From Streptacidiphilus rugosus AM-16 (GTDB taxonomy: Bacteria > Actinomycetota > Actinomycetes > Streptomycetales > Streptomycetaceae), in contig NZ_JQMJ01000004.1 in NCBI RefSeq assembly GCF_000744655.1, forward strand, positions 6,961,698 to 7,025,697: 64,000 nt of DNA. The letters are read 5' to 3'. The position numbers and the translations under genes were made by a program. The notes beneath the pieces are model-generated. The model was given only the letters and a program-made list of their open reading frames with translations. It was not told the DNA's origin and did not search any database. Below are positions 37,356-46,121 of this stretch, piece after piece; within the stretch, counting starts at the first letter, position 1, and each line of letters opens with the position of its first letter.

Positions 37356-40040
37356 TCAGCCGTCCAGCCTGGCGAGCAGCAGCGCGACGTCGTCCGTCCG
37401 GTTGGCCGGAGGCAGCGTGTCCGCCAGCAGCCGGTCCGCCAGCGACTCGAGCGACTCCGGCGAACGGGGGCCCACCTGCCTCAGCACGGCCTGCAGGCGG
37501 TCGATGCCCTCGTCGATGGCGATGCCCGGGCGTTCGACGAGGCCGTCCGTGTAGAGCGCCAGCACGGACCCGGGCGCCAGGCTCAGCTCCTGCACCGGGT
37601 ACCGGAACGACGGGTCGACGCCGAGCAGCACGCCACCGCCCAGATCGAGCACCTCGGTGCGGCCGTCGGGGTGACGCAGCACCGGCGGCAGGTGTCCGGC
37701 CCGTACGCCGCGCGCCCGCCCTGACGCCGGGTCGAGTTCCACCAGGCAGCAGCTGGCGAGCAGGCGCGAGTCCAGGTCGGGCAGGAGCCGGTTGAGGTGT
37801 TCGAGCACCTCGCCCGGCGGGAAGCCGCTGGCCACGAAGGCCCGGACCGCGCTGCGCAGCTGCCCCATCAGCCCGGCCGCCGCGACGCTGTGCCCCTCGA
37901 CGTCGCCGACCACCAGGCACAGCCCACGGGTCGTCACGATCACGTCGTACCAGTCGCCGCCGATCTCCATGCCGAGCGTCCCGGGCAGATAGCGGGCCGT
38001 GACGCCGACGCCCTCCAGCCGGGGCAGCGCGTGCGGGAGCAGCGCCTGCTGCAGCCCCCGGGCGAGCGCGAACTCCGCGTCGTAGAGCCGGGCGCGTTCG
38101 AGCGCCTGCGCGATCAGACCGCCGAGTGCGGTCAGGACCGCGCGCTCGTCCGGGGAGAAGCGGTGCGGTTCGTCGAAGCCGAGGATGCAGCTGCCCACCG
38201 GACGCCCGGAGGCGATCAGCGGCAGGAACGCCCAGGCGCACATCTGGTCGAGCGCGATGTCGGGATAGGCGCTGGACAGTTCGTCGACCGAGGCGAAGAA
38301 GATCGGGGCGCGGGTGGCCAGCGCCTCCGCCCCCGGCACCCGGGCACGGACGGGGGTGCCCTCGAAGGCGTCCAGAAAGCCCTCGGGGTAGCCGACCTGC
38401 AGGATCAGCCGCAGTCTGTGGTCCTCGGCCAGGTAGATCGCCACCTCCTGGCCGCCGAACGCGGGGAGGATCTGCTCGGCGACGACCCCGCACACCTCGC
38501 GCACCGAGACGGCCTCCGCCAGGGTGCTCGCCAGTTGCAGCAGGTGGTAGATGACCCCGGCGCCGGGCCCGGGCGCGACCGTCTCCGTGGCGCCGCCGTC
38601 CTGCCCGTCGTGCGCGTCGGTCGCGTCCCGACCTGGTTCCCCGTCCCGTGGCCCCTCCTTGGGCCCCTTCCGTTCCGGGTGGTCGCCGGCGACCACGGTT
38701 CCCGTCATGCCGTGGGCGTCGGGGTAGAGCCTGAACGCCAGCCAGCGGTCGGGCGGCCGACGGGCCAGGAAGGCGGTCGGCTGTCGGGAGATCACCGCCG
38801 CCCGGTGCCGGTCCTCGTAGGAGGGGTCGGCCAGCCAGGGAAACGCCTCCCAGAGCCGTCGGCCGATCAGTTCCTCGCGGCGGATCCCCAGCAGCAGCTC
38901 GCTGCCGAGGTTCGCGTAGTCGACCCGGCCTTCGGGGTCGAGCGAGAAGACGCCGCGGCGCATCCGCTCCACCGCCTGCGCCGCGGCCGGCACGGTTCCG
39001 ATGTCGAGCACCGCGCCGGCCAGGTGCCGTCCGGAGCGGCCGTCCCCGCCCTCGCGCACCTGTCCCCAGACCTGGACCGGGCGGGACCGCTGGGTCTCAC
39101 CGGTGACCTGCAGCCGCAGGGGCCGGAAACGGCCGGTTCGGGCCGCCCGGCGCAGCGCCGTCCGCAGCCTGGACAGGTCGCCGGGCTCGATCGCGGCGGC
39201 CACCGCCAGGGTGAGGGCGTCCACCCCGAAGGCGTCGGCCGCGCCGCCTCCTGCGGTCTCGGCTCCGGTGCCTGGTCGGGTGCCTGGTCCGGAGCCCGGT
39301 CCGCTGTCCGGTCCGGTGCCTGGTCCAGTGCCGGCTCCGGTTCCGGTGCCAGCTCCGGTGCCGTTGCCGGTTCCGGCGTCGGGCGCGAGCCCGAGGATGG
39401 CCCGCACCTCGTCGTCGACCGTGAGGACGCGCGTCTCCAGGTCCAGGTCGAACAGCCCGAGCCGGATGCCGGGGTCGGGCGGCCAGGGCAGCTCGGCGAC
39501 CGTGCGCCGGCCTTCCACCTGCCCGCCCTCCGCGGCCAGCAGGTCCAGTTCGGCGCCGAACCTGCGCGCGGTCCGGCGCAGATGCCTGAGCGCCGCGGCG
39601 GGCACGCCGTCCGGAGTGGCGGGCCACAGCGCGCACAGCACGCCGTAGGTCTCCTCCCGGCCGCTCACCGGCACGTACGCCGAGGCGAAGGCGTAGGGCA
39701 GGCCCACCAGCAGCTGCGGGAAGCGCCGCATGGTGTCCTCCGCTCCGGACAGGTGCACGGTCCGTCCGGACCGGTAGGCCACCGGCGCGGGCAGCACCCC
39801 CAGCACCGACAGGCGCCGGAACGGCCCGAGGACGGCCAAGGGAAGCCCGGCGATCGTGCTCAGCATGAGCGAACGCCGGTCGCGGGACCGCAGGTAGACC
39901 AGCGCGCCGTACGCGCCGCTCCCGGTGATCGCGCGCTCCACCGCGTCCGCCTGCAGATCGTCGCAGCTGCGCTCCGCACCGGGCACGTCCTTGTCCTTCC
40001 CGGCCGAGCGGTGCAGCCTCTCCGGCCCACCTAGGTGCAT
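37356..40040 (-). CDS. GAF/PAS-sensing PP2C-type (SpoIIE) serine phosphatase
   Basis: An 894-residue signalling phosphatase. An N-terminal GAF-like part (to about 180), a PAS-like fold near 190-330 split by a Gly-Thr tract, another PAS near 360-450, a GAF near 500-650 (VSVREVCGVVAEQILPAFGG), and a C-terminal SpoIIE domain starting LARGLQQALLPHALP with metal Asp residues in GGDWYDVIVTTRGLCLVVGD and YTDGLVERPG. ATG 40040 follows AGAGAAGAG. Such proteins dephosphorylate anti-anti-sigma factors; no partner kinase is adjacent. Confidence 0.9.
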   Translation of the reverse strand: MHLGGPERLHRSAGKDKDVPGAERSCDDLQADAVERAITGSGAYGALVYLRSRDRRSLMLSTIAGLPLAVLGPFRRLSVLGVLPAPVAYRSGRTVHLSGAEDTMRRFPQLLVGLPYAFASAYVPVSGREETYGVLCALWPATPDGVPAAALRHLRRTARRFGAELDLLAAEGGQVEGRRTVAELPWPPDPGIRLGLFDLDLETRVLTVDDEVRAILGLAPDAGTGNGTGAGTGTGAGTGPGTGPDSGPGSGPGTRPGTGAETAGGGAADAFGVDALTLAVAAAIEPGDLSRLRTALRRAARTGRFRPLRLQVTGETQRSRPVQVWGQVREGGDGRSGRHLAGAVLDIGTVPAAAQAVERMRRGVFSLDPEGRVDYANLGSELLLGIRREELIGRRLWEAFPWLADPSYEDRHRAAVISRQPTAFLARRPPDRWLAFRLYPDAHGMTGTVVAGDHPERKGPKEGPRDGEPGRDATDAHDGQDGGATETVAPGPGAGVIYHLLQLASTLAEAVSVREVCGVVAEQILPAFGGQEVAIYLAEDHRLRLILQVGYPEGFLDAFEGTPVRARVPGAEALATRAPIFFASVDELSSAYPDIALDQMCAWAFLPLIASGRPVGSCILGFDEPHRFSPDERAVLTALGGLIAQALERARLYDAEFALARGLQQALLPHALPRLEGVGVTARYLPGTLGMEIGGDWYDVIVTTRGLCLVVGDVEGHSVAAAGLMGQLRSAVRAFVASGFPPGEVLEHLNRLLPDLDSRLLASCCLVELDPASGRARGVRAGHLPPVLRHPDGRTEVLDLGGGVLLGVDPSFRYPVQELSLAPGSVLALYTDGLVERPGIAIDEGIDRLQAVLRQVGPRSPESLESLADRLLADTLPPANRTDDVALLLARLDG
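39260..39375. repeat. Low-complexity Gly-Thr/Pro coding repeat inside the SpoIIE gene
   Basis: Imperfect six- and twelve-base repeats of a CCGGTGCCTGGT-type word encode GTGNGTGAGTGTGAGTGPGT and more on the minus strand, about 38 residues. The tract disrupts a PAS-like region and is likely length-variable between strains. Confidence 0.8.
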
Positions 40041-40266
40041 CTCTTCTCTGTACGCCCGCCCCTCCCACCTGTCAAGGCGAAACCGCAGGTCGCAGGCTCC
40101 GTTCAGCCTGGTGCGGAGGGGCGTCCCCTCGTCACGGCGGGCGACGGCCGGAAGCGGGTTCAAGCGGGTTCAGGTGTTCGGACGCCCGGAGGCCAGCGCT
40201 GACGAAGATCCGTTATCGTCCGCTCAGCGGCCCAACCGACCGGCGGCCCCTGCGGAGGAGAAGCCC

Positions 40267-42174
40267 ATGACGGACAGCAGGCGCGGCACGGCGGGCCTGG
40301 CGCTGATGATCGGCGCGCTGGGCGTGGTCTTCGGCGACATCGGCACCAGTCCGATCTACACCCTGCAGACGGTGTTCAACCCGGACGACCCGCACCCCGT
40401 GCCGGTCTCCGACGCGAACGTCTACGGCGTCGTCTCGCTGGTCTTCTGGTCGGTGGTGGTCATCGTCCTGGTCACGTACGTGCTGCTGGCCATGCGCGCC
40501 GACAACGACGGCGAGGGCGGCATCATGGCGCTGATCACCCTGCTGCGCCGGTCCACCTCCGCCCGGGGCCGGAAGACCGCCGCCGTGCTGGCCGCGCTGG
40601 GGATCTTCGGCGCGGCGCTCTTCCTCGGCGACAGCATGATCACGCCGGCGATCTCGGTGCTGTCCGCGATGGAGGGGCTCAAGGTCGTGGAGCCCTCGCT
40701 GGACAGCGCGGTGGTGCCGGGCACCGCCGCCATCATCGTGGTGCTGTTCCTGGTGCAGCGGCGCGGCTCGGGGACGGTGGGCAGCCTGTTCGGGCCGGTG
40801 ATGATCGCCTGGTTCGTGGTGATCGGCGCCTGCGGCGTCACCGGCATCGTCGACCACCCGCGGATCCTGCGCGCGCTCTCGCCCAGCTACGCGCTGAGCT
40901 TCCTCTTCGGGCACTTCGGCACCGCCTTCTTCGCCCTGGCGGCGGTGGTGCTGGCGGTCACCGGCGCCGAGGCGCTCTACGCCGACATGGGCCACTTCGG
41001 CCGCCCGGCGATCACCCGCGCCTGGCTGTTCCTGGTCTTCCCGGCGTGCGTGCTCAGCTACCTGGGCCAGGGCGCGCTGATCCTGGCCGACCACACGAAC
41101 ATCAGCAGCCCGTTCTTCCTGCTCGCGCCCGGCTGGGGACGGCTGCCGCTGGTCATCCTGGCGACCGCCGCCACCGTGATCGCCTCGCAGGCGGTGATCA
41201 CCGGCGCGTACTCGGTCGCCGCGCAGGCGGCCCAGCTCGGCTACCTGCCGAGGCTCCGCATCGCGCACACCTCGGAGTCGGAACGCGGCCAGATCTACGT
41301 CCCGTGGATCAACTGGCTGCTGCTGGTCTCGGTGCTGACCCTGGTCTTCGCCTTCCGCAGTTCGGCCGCGCTCGCCTTCGCCTTCGGCATGGCCGTCACC
41401 GGCACCATCACCATCACCACGCTGCTCTTCTTCTACATCGCCCGATCCCGCTGGAACACCCCGCTGTGGCTGGTCGTCACCGGAGCGACGGTGCTGCTCA
41501 CCGTGGACCTGCTGTTCGTGGCGGCGAACGTGACCAAGCTGGTCCACGGCGCGTGGCTGCCGCTGCTGATCGGCTTCACCGCGTTCACCGTGATGACGAC
41601 CTGGCAGCGCGGACGGCAGCTGGTCACCGCCGAGCGGGAGCGGCAGGAGGGCCCGCTGCGGGGCTTCGTCGACCGGCTCCACTTCCGTGAGGTCCCCGCG
41701 GCGCGGGTGCCCGGCACCGCCGTCTTCCTCAACCGCGGCAACACCACGACCCCACTGGCGATGCGGGCCAACGTCGAACACAACCACGTGCGGCACGAGC
41801 AGGTCGTGATCCTCTCCCTGGAGACCGACACGGTGCCGCGCGTCCCGGCCGAGGAGCGGATCACCGTCGACAACCTCGGCTACAGCCAGGACGGGATCAT
41901 CCACGTCTCCGCGCGCTTCGGCTACATGGAGACCCCCGACGTGCCGGCCGCGCTGGCGCTGCTGGATCCGGCGGCCACCGAGGGGCCGCTGGACCTGGAG
42001 AACGCCTCCTACTTCCTGTCCACGATCGAGCTGCGCCGCGGCCAGGCACCCACCATGGCGGCCTGGCGCAAGCGGCTGTTCATCGCCACCTCCCACATCA
42101 CCGCCGACGCCGCGGAGTACTTCGGCCTGCCGCGCGACCGCACGGTCATCATGGGCTCCCACATCGAGGTGTAG
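40267..42174 (+). CDS. kup: Kup low-affinity potassium transporter
   Basis: A 635-residue K+/H+ symporter. The N-terminal signature VVFGDIGTSPIYTLQTVFN and the GGIMALITLLRR segment identify Kup/HAK/KT. Twelve hydrophobic segments precede a cytoplasmic C-terminal domain from about 470 (FREVPAARVPGTAVFLNRG). GGAGGAG lies seven bases before ATG 40267; longer upstream reading is non-homologous. Single-gene unit. No c-di-AMP riboswitch is evident in the 226-base upstream gap. Confidence 0.95.
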   Translation: MTDSRRGTAGLALMIGALGVVFGDIGTSPIYTLQTVFNPDDPHPVPVSDANVYGVVSLVFWSVVVIVLVTYVLLAMRADNDGEGGIMALITLLRRSTSARGRKTAAVLAALGIFGAALFLGDSMITPAISVLSAMEGLKVVEPSLDSAVVPGTAAIIVVLFLVQRRGSGTVGSLFGPVMIAWFVVIGACGVTGIVDHPRILRALSPSYALSFLFGHFGTAFFALAAVVLAVTGAEALYADMGHFGRPAITRAWLFLVFPACVLSYLGQGALILADHTNISSPFFLLAPGWGRLPLVILATAATVIASQAVITGAYSVAAQAAQLGYLPRLRIAHTSESERGQIYVPWINWLLLVSVLTLVFAFRSSAALAFAFGMAVTGTITITTLLFFYIARSRWNTPLWLVVTGATVLLTVDLLFVAANVTKLVHGAWLPLLIGFTAFTVMTTWQRGRQLVTAERERQEGPLRGFVDRLHFREVPAARVPGTAVFLNRGNTTTPLAMRANVEHNHVRHEQVVILSLETDTVPRVPAEERITVDNLGYSQDGIIHVSARFGYMETPDVPAALALLDPAATEGPLDLENASYFLSTIELRRGQAPTMAAWRKRLFIATSHITADAAEYFGLPRDRTVIMGSHIEV

Positions 42175-42199
42175 GCGGGAGCCAGGCGTCCGCCCGAGC

Positions 42200-42288
42200 G
42201 GGCGAGGCGTCCGGCGGGCAGGGCGTCGGGCGGGCAGGGCGTCGGGCGGGCGGGTCGAGCGTCGGCCGGACGGGCGGAGCGTCGGGCA
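42200..42288. repeat. Short tandem repeats downstream of kup
   Basis: The 300-base gap 42175-42474 carries no gene. It contains GGGCAGGGCGTCGGGC twice exactly and three diverged flanking copies (GGGCGAGGCGTCCGGC, GGGCGGGTCGAGCGTC, GGACGGGCGGAGCGTC), a 16-19 base minisatellite. The rest (GTCCGGGGG..., CCTCCGGGGTCCGTCCGGCG) is similar GTCCGG-rich spacer. Confidence 0.75.
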
Positions 42289-42474
42289 GCCACGGCCGTC
42301 CGGGGGTTTGTCCGAGATCCCTCCGGGGTCCGTCCGGCGTCAGGACGGCGTCAAGGTCCGCGCCGGGCGCGTACGGGACGCGTCAGGAGAGCTCCGTCCG
42401 TCCCCGCACCGACGTGCAATGGAGGCGGGCCCGGGGACGGACCGCGGGCCGGACGTGCGGAAGAAGCGTGGGCC

Positions 42475-42903
42475 ATGACCGAGACCTCCCGAGTGATCGT
42501 CGGAGTGCGCGACCGGGTCGGCGACGCGGCGCTGCTGCACCGCGCGGCCGCGGAGGCGCGCCGGCGGAACGCGCTGTTGGTGCCCGTCCTGGCGTGGACG
42601 CCGACCGGCGGCGAGGCGCTCTACCGCAGCCATCCCTGCCCCGAGTTGGAGGACGCCTGGGAGCGCGAGGCCTGCGCCGAGCTCGACGAGCTGGTCACCG
42701 ACACGTTCGGCCCGGAGGAGCCGGTCCGGGTCCACCCGGTCGTGGTCCGGGCCGCGAGCCTGCGCGACGCCGTCGCCGCGGTGGCGGTGCGCGACGGCGA
42801 CACGGTCTACGCCGAGCCGTCCCACCTCTCCCTGCTGGAGCGCCTCGGCCTGCACCACCACGGCGCGGCCGCGCACGGACACCGCGTCGCCGTCGTCGGC
42901 TAG
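42475..42903 (+). CDS. Universal stress protein domain protein
   Basis: A 142-residue single USP domain: SRVIVGVRDRVGDAALLHRA (strand 1 and helix), LLVPVLAWTPTGGEALYRS, and a degenerate end LERLGLHHHGAAAHGHRVAV. The ATP-binding GxxGx9G(S/T) motif of nucleotide-binding USPs is not intact, so it may belong to the non-ATP class. ATG 42475. Often induced by hypoxia or dormancy in actinobacteria, consistent with nar neighbours but not proof. Confidence 0.8.
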   Translation: MTETSRVIVGVRDRVGDAALLHRAAAEARRRNALLVPVLAWTPTGGEALYRSHPCPELEDAWEREACAELDELVTDTFGPEEPVRVHPVVVRAASLRDAVAAVAVRDGDTVYAEPSHLSLLERLGLHHHGAAAHGHRVAVVG

Positions 42904-42935
42904 CCGCGCCCGGTCGACCTCCTCGGACCGGGGGC

Positions 42936-43511
42936 TCAGCCCGGATACCCGCTGCGGGTCAGCGCAGTCGCGGTACGGGCGGCCTGGTCGAAGGGCGCGA
43001 TCGAGCCCGCCGCCCGGCAGAGCACGTGCGCGCCTTCGAGCAGGGCGAGCAGGGTGGTGGCCAGGTCCGTCGCCGCGGGCGTGGCGAGTCCCGCGGTGTG
43101 CAGCCGGTCGGCCAGGGCCTCGGTCCAGGAGCCGAAGGCGGTCGCGGCCACCTCACGCAGCACGACGTTCTCCGCCGACTCGCCGGAGGCGACGGTGAGC
43201 GCCGCGACCGCGCACCCGGCCCCGGCGGCGGAGGCCTCGACGACCGGGCGGACCAGCGCGAGAAAAGCCTCGACCAGGGTGGTCGGATCGTCCGCCGGAA
43301 GCGCGGCGAACCGGTCGCGGACGTCGCATCCGTTCCTGGCTGCGGCCTCGGCGACCAGCTGTCCCTTGCCGCCGGGGAAGTGATGGTAGATCGCACCGCG
43401 TGCGGCGCCGCTGTCGCGCAGCACCTCGGTGAAGGACATGCCCGCCACCCCGCGCCGCTGCAGCGCCTCGACGGTGGCGTCGATCATGCGCTCCCGGGTG
43501 TCACCCGCCAT
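42936..43511 (-). CDS. TetR family repressor
   Basis: A 191-residue regulator. The N-terminal HTH reads DATVEALQRRGVAGMSFTEV, then LRDSGAARGAIYHHFPGGKG, the typical TetR recognition helix. The C-terminal ligand domain belongs to the LmrA/YxaF-like type (TVASGESAENVVLREVAATA). ATG 43511 has GAGGAG upstream. It is divergent from a tautomerase gene with two inverted repeats in the 130-base gap, so it most likely represses both. Confidence 0.9.
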   Translation of the reverse strand: MAGDTRERMIDATVEALQRRGVAGMSFTEVLRDSGAARGAIYHHFPGGKGQLVAEAAARNGCDVRDRFAALPADDPTTLVEAFLALVRPVVEASAAGAGCAVAALTVASGESAENVVLREVAATAFGSWTEALADRLHTAGLATPAATDLATTLLALLEGAHVLCRAAGSIAPFDQAARTATALTRSGYPG

Positions 43512-43556
43512 GCCCGTCCGCTCCTCGCCGTCGTTCCCGCTCCGCCACGCCTTGAC

Positions 43557-43572
43557 TAGTACGGCCATCCTA
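43557..43572. promoter_or_regulatory. TetR operator, site A (imperfect)
   Basis: TAGTACG-GC-CATCCTA matches site B in the left arm and in five of seven right-arm pairs. Centre-to-centre distance to site B is 36 bases, close to 3.5 helical turns. Confidence 0.6.
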
Positions 43573-43592
43573 GCCGATGGTGGAAGCATCAC

Positions 43593-43608
43593 TAGTACGG
43601 ACGTACTA
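43593..43608. promoter_or_regulatory. TetR operator, site B (perfect)
   Basis: TAGTACG-GA-CGTACTA is a perfect seven-bp inverted repeat, 34 bases before the tautomerase start. It is the best operator for the divergent TetR repressor. Confidence 0.72.
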
Positions 43609-43641
43609 CCTAGTCGTCCGTCCGGAGCGAAGGGGATCCCC

Positions 43642-44064
43642 ATGCCCATCACCGTCACCGCACCGCGCGGCGTGCTCACCCCCGAGGGCGAGCGAACCGT
43701 CCTGCCCCGCCTCACCACCGCCCTCACCGAGGCCAGCGGCCTCGCCGGGAACCCCGCCTTCCTCGCCGTCGTCGGCGGCACGGTCCACGTGCTCCCGCCC
43801 GAGTCGGTCTACGCGGGCGGCGCCAACCGTCCGGTCGTGATGGTCGAGCTGAAGCTGCCCGACGTCGGGCTGCCGACCCTGGAGTCCCGCGCCGCGTTCA
43901 TCAAGGCGGCGACCGGGATCGTCGCCGAACTCACCACGCCGGGACACCGCCCGGAGGACACCTGGGTCAACATCCTCAACGCACCTGACGGCGCGTGGGG
44001 CATCGGCGGCGAGGCCCTCACCGGGGAGCGGCTGGTCGCCCTGCTCACCGCGAGCGGCAGCTGA
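43642..44064 (+). CDS. Tautomerase family protein
   Basis: A 140-residue 4-oxalocrotonate tautomerase-superfamily protein. After Met removal the catalytic Pro is residue 1 (MPITVTAPRGVLTPEGERTV). The double beta-alpha-beta length and RPVVMVELKLPDVGLPTLES, PEDTWVNILNAPDGAWGIGG segments fit the long subgroup. GAAGGGGA precedes ATG 43642. Controlled by the divergent TetR protein. Substrate unknown; possibly an aromatic or halogenated acid. Confidence 0.88.
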   Translation: MPITVTAPRGVLTPEGERTVLPRLTTALTEASGLAGNPAFLAVVGGTVHVLPPESVYAGGANRPVVMVELKLPDVGLPTLESRAAFIKAATGIVAELTTPGHRPEDTWVNILNAPDGAWGIGGEALTGERLVALLTASGS

Positions 44065-44078
44065 ACCGAGCGCCTCCC

Positions 44079-44122
44079 GCGCGGACGGCGGACGCCCCGT
44101 TCCGGGCCTCCGCCGTCCGCGC
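44079..44122 (+). terminator. Hairpin after tautomerase gene
   Basis: Perfect 14-bp stem (GCGCGGACGGCGGA at 44079-44092 with 44109-44122) and a 16-base GC-rich loop, 15 bases after the tautomerase stop. Confidence 0.65.
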
Positions 44123-44213
44123 CCCGCCCCATCGACCTGCTGCCCCCGAGGCGGCCGCGGACTAGCGTGGTCCACGCGACACCGGACCGCCGCCGCGCAA
44201 GCCTGGAGCGACC

Positions 44214-44642
44214 ATGACGGACAGCGCCGACCCGCAGGACCCCCACGACCTGCGCGCGTTCGCCGACCGCCTCCGCCAGGCGATGGAATCGGCCGACCTC
44301 GGCCTCTTCGGCGCGATGCTCCACCCGGACGTCCGCTGGGGCGGCGAGCAGGAGACCCCGGAGACCTGCCACTCCCGCTCCGACGTGCTCGCCTGGCACG
44401 GCCGCCTCCACGCCGCCGGAGTCCGGGCACACGTGCACGAGGTGATCCTCCGCCCGCACGCGGTCGTGCTGGAACTGGCCCTCACCGGTCCCTCCGCCGG
44501 CCCGCGCGGTCCACGCCCCGACCGCGTCTTCCAGGTGTTCCGCCTCACCGACGACCGGATCGCCGACATCCGCGGCTTCCCCACCCGCGACGAGGCCCTG
44601 TCCCTGGCCGACCGGCCATGGCAGCCCGCGCAGCACCGATAG
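44214..44642 (+). CDS. NTF2-like/SnoaL-like protein
   Basis: A 142-residue protein with the NTF2-like cone fold pattern: RQAMESADLGLFGAMLHPDV (helix and first strand), RWGGEQETPETCHSRSDVLA, and late strands RVFQVFRLTDDRIADIRGFP. No conserved catalytic residues of polyketide cyclases are recognisable. It may be an enzyme or a binding protein. Short GACC-rich leader; ATG 44214. It is the last core gene before the accessory island. Confidence 0.78.
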   Translation: MTDSADPQDPHDLRAFADRLRQAMESADLGLFGAMLHPDVRWGGEQETPETCHSRSDVLAWHGRLHAAGVRAHVHEVILRPHAVVLELALTGPSAGPRGPRPDRVFQVFRLTDDRIADIRGFPTRDEALSLADRPWQPAQHR

Positions 44643-44755
44643 CCTCCCGCCGCAACCATCTCCCCTCGACCCGGCCGCCGCCAGTCGATGCCCGAGGTGG
44701 CCACGGCGCGCGGCGCGCCCAAGCCGCCACTGGCGTTGCCCGGAGATGACCGCTC

Positions 44756-45037
44756 CCCGCGCTCGTGCGCGGTTTCGCCGCCCTGCTGAACCCAGCGCCT
44801 GAGAATGCCATCCACCTCACCGACTGGATCCGCCGGACACGGGAGGCCGACCTCCCCTTTGCGCACTCCTACGCCACAGGTCTGGAACGCGACCAGGCCG
44901 CGGTCACCGCAGCACTCACCCTGCCTTGGCACAACGGGCGCACCGAAGGCGTCAACCACAAGATCAAACTGATCAAACGCCAAACATACGCCCGAGCAGG
45001 CTTCCCGCTTCTCCGCCACCGCATCCTGCTCAGCTGA
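44756..45037 (+). pseudogene. ISL3-family transposase, C-terminal remnant
   Basis: About 90 codons remain, ending TGA 45037. RGFAALLNPAPENAIHLTDW leads to LPWHNGRTEGVNHKIKLIKR and QTYARAGFPLLRHRILLS, the end of an ISL3 (IS204/IS1165-type) DDE transposase with the last acidic residue in GRTEGVNHK. The N-terminal three quarters are absent, and no terminal inverted repeat is obvious. It marks the left border of an accessory region. Confidence 0.85.
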
Positions 45038-45237
45038 CGCTCACGCTCCAAGCATCAACGCCTAGGAAAGTCTTTAAAGGGCCAAGGATCAGACACTCCC
45101 GGCCGGACGGACCTCTTCAACCGCCTCAGCTGAGGCAGTCATGTCGCCGATCAGGTGCTAGACGTGCAGCGCGTAGTTTTCGGATGCTCATGCGGGTACG
45201 TCCTCGATGTAGTGGTTGTCCATCAGCCGCTGGACGA

Positions 45238-46083
45238 TCATGAGCCCGTGGGTGCCGAGGACGCTGTACCCGAAGGGCGGGTGAGAACCGGGCTGGGTTG
45301 TTCGGTCTGGAGGGCCTGCCACTGGGCTGGGGTAAGCCGGGGTGGGACCGTGCGAGGGCTGGTCAGGTACTCGAAGACGTAGGCACATGCCTCATCCTCG
45401 GCGGTGAAGCGGAGATGGTATTCGGGCTGTGCGCCCGGTCGGCGACTGCCGGTCACCCAGCATTCGTCGTATCCGTCCCAGGCGAGGAGAAAGTGGTCCG
45501 CGGGCCAGGGCTCAGTCTCCTGGGATTCCCAGGTCTCGTCGCTGTCGGGATCGAAATCGGGCACGATGACCGGGTCGGCTGGCCCGGGGTCGATCCAGTA
45601 CGGCTCGAAGGTGCCGGCCACTTCCGCGGCGCGGCGCAGTTCATCGCGCGTCATCAAAGGGGCCCCCGACGCGCGTCGCTCTTCCCACTCGCGGTGCCAG
45701 CGAGCCCGCTCGGTGGCACGCTCCGGGTGCTGACGGGCGAGCTCGGTCTCCGCTTGGGCGCGCAGTTCTTCGGCGGTCTCCACCCAGCGTGCCTTCTCCT
45801 GGGTGAAGGCACTCCCGTCCGGGCGGGTCAGCTCTGCGCAGAAGTACGCGCACGCCTGCGCCTCATCGGCGAACTCGCGCAGCACGGTGGGCCAGCCGGG
45901 AACCACGTCCTGGCCGCCCTTGACGTACCAGGTACCGGTGCGTGCACTCCCGGTGAGCAGCACCGCCTCCTGCGACGCGCGGGAGCCGGCCCCCGCCGCT
46001 GGGTCGGGTCGTCCCGCGATCCGGTACCGGTGCGGATCGACGCCCGCCTTGGCGAGGGTGGCGGCCAACTGTCCTGCATCCAT
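45238..46083 (-). CDS. Second immunity-protein candidate, duplicated domain, probable C-terminal frameshift
   Basis: A 281-residue cytoplasmic protein from ATG 46083. Two related blocks are visible: DEAQACAYFCAELTRPDGSA and AEDEACAYVFEYLTSPRTVP, each followed by a Trp-containing helix (EKARW, PAQWQAL). It ends at 45240 after an odd Ser/Thr tail. In the next frame the DNA reads FGYSVLGTHGLMIVQRLMDN and HYIEDVPA with a stop at 45188, a more protein-like end, so one base was probably lost near 45290. It is the third gene of the toxin operon, 38 bases after the first immunity candidate. Function inferred from position. Confidence 0.65.
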   Translation of the reverse strand: MDAGQLAATLAKAGVDPHRYRIAGRPDPAAGAGSRASQEAVLLTGSARTGTWYVKGGQDVVPGWPTVLREFADEAQACAYFCAELTRPDGSAFTQEKARWVETAEELRAQAETELARQHPERATERARWHREWEERRASGAPLMTRDELRRAAEVAGTFEPYWIDPGPADPVIVPDFDPDSDETWESQETEPWPADHFLLAWDGYDECWVTGSRRPGAQPEYHLRFTAEDEACAYVFEYLTSPRTVPPRLTPAQWQALQTEQPSPVLTRPSGTASSAPTGS

Positions 46084-46121
46084 CCTTCGTTCCCTTGCCC
46101 TCGCTTCGGTCTGCGGCCCGT

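Noticed and set aside
40041-40266. A c-di-AMP (ydaO-type) riboswitch before kup.
   Set aside because: The gap is only about 226 bases and I could not find the conserved GG-rich junction words of that riboswitch.
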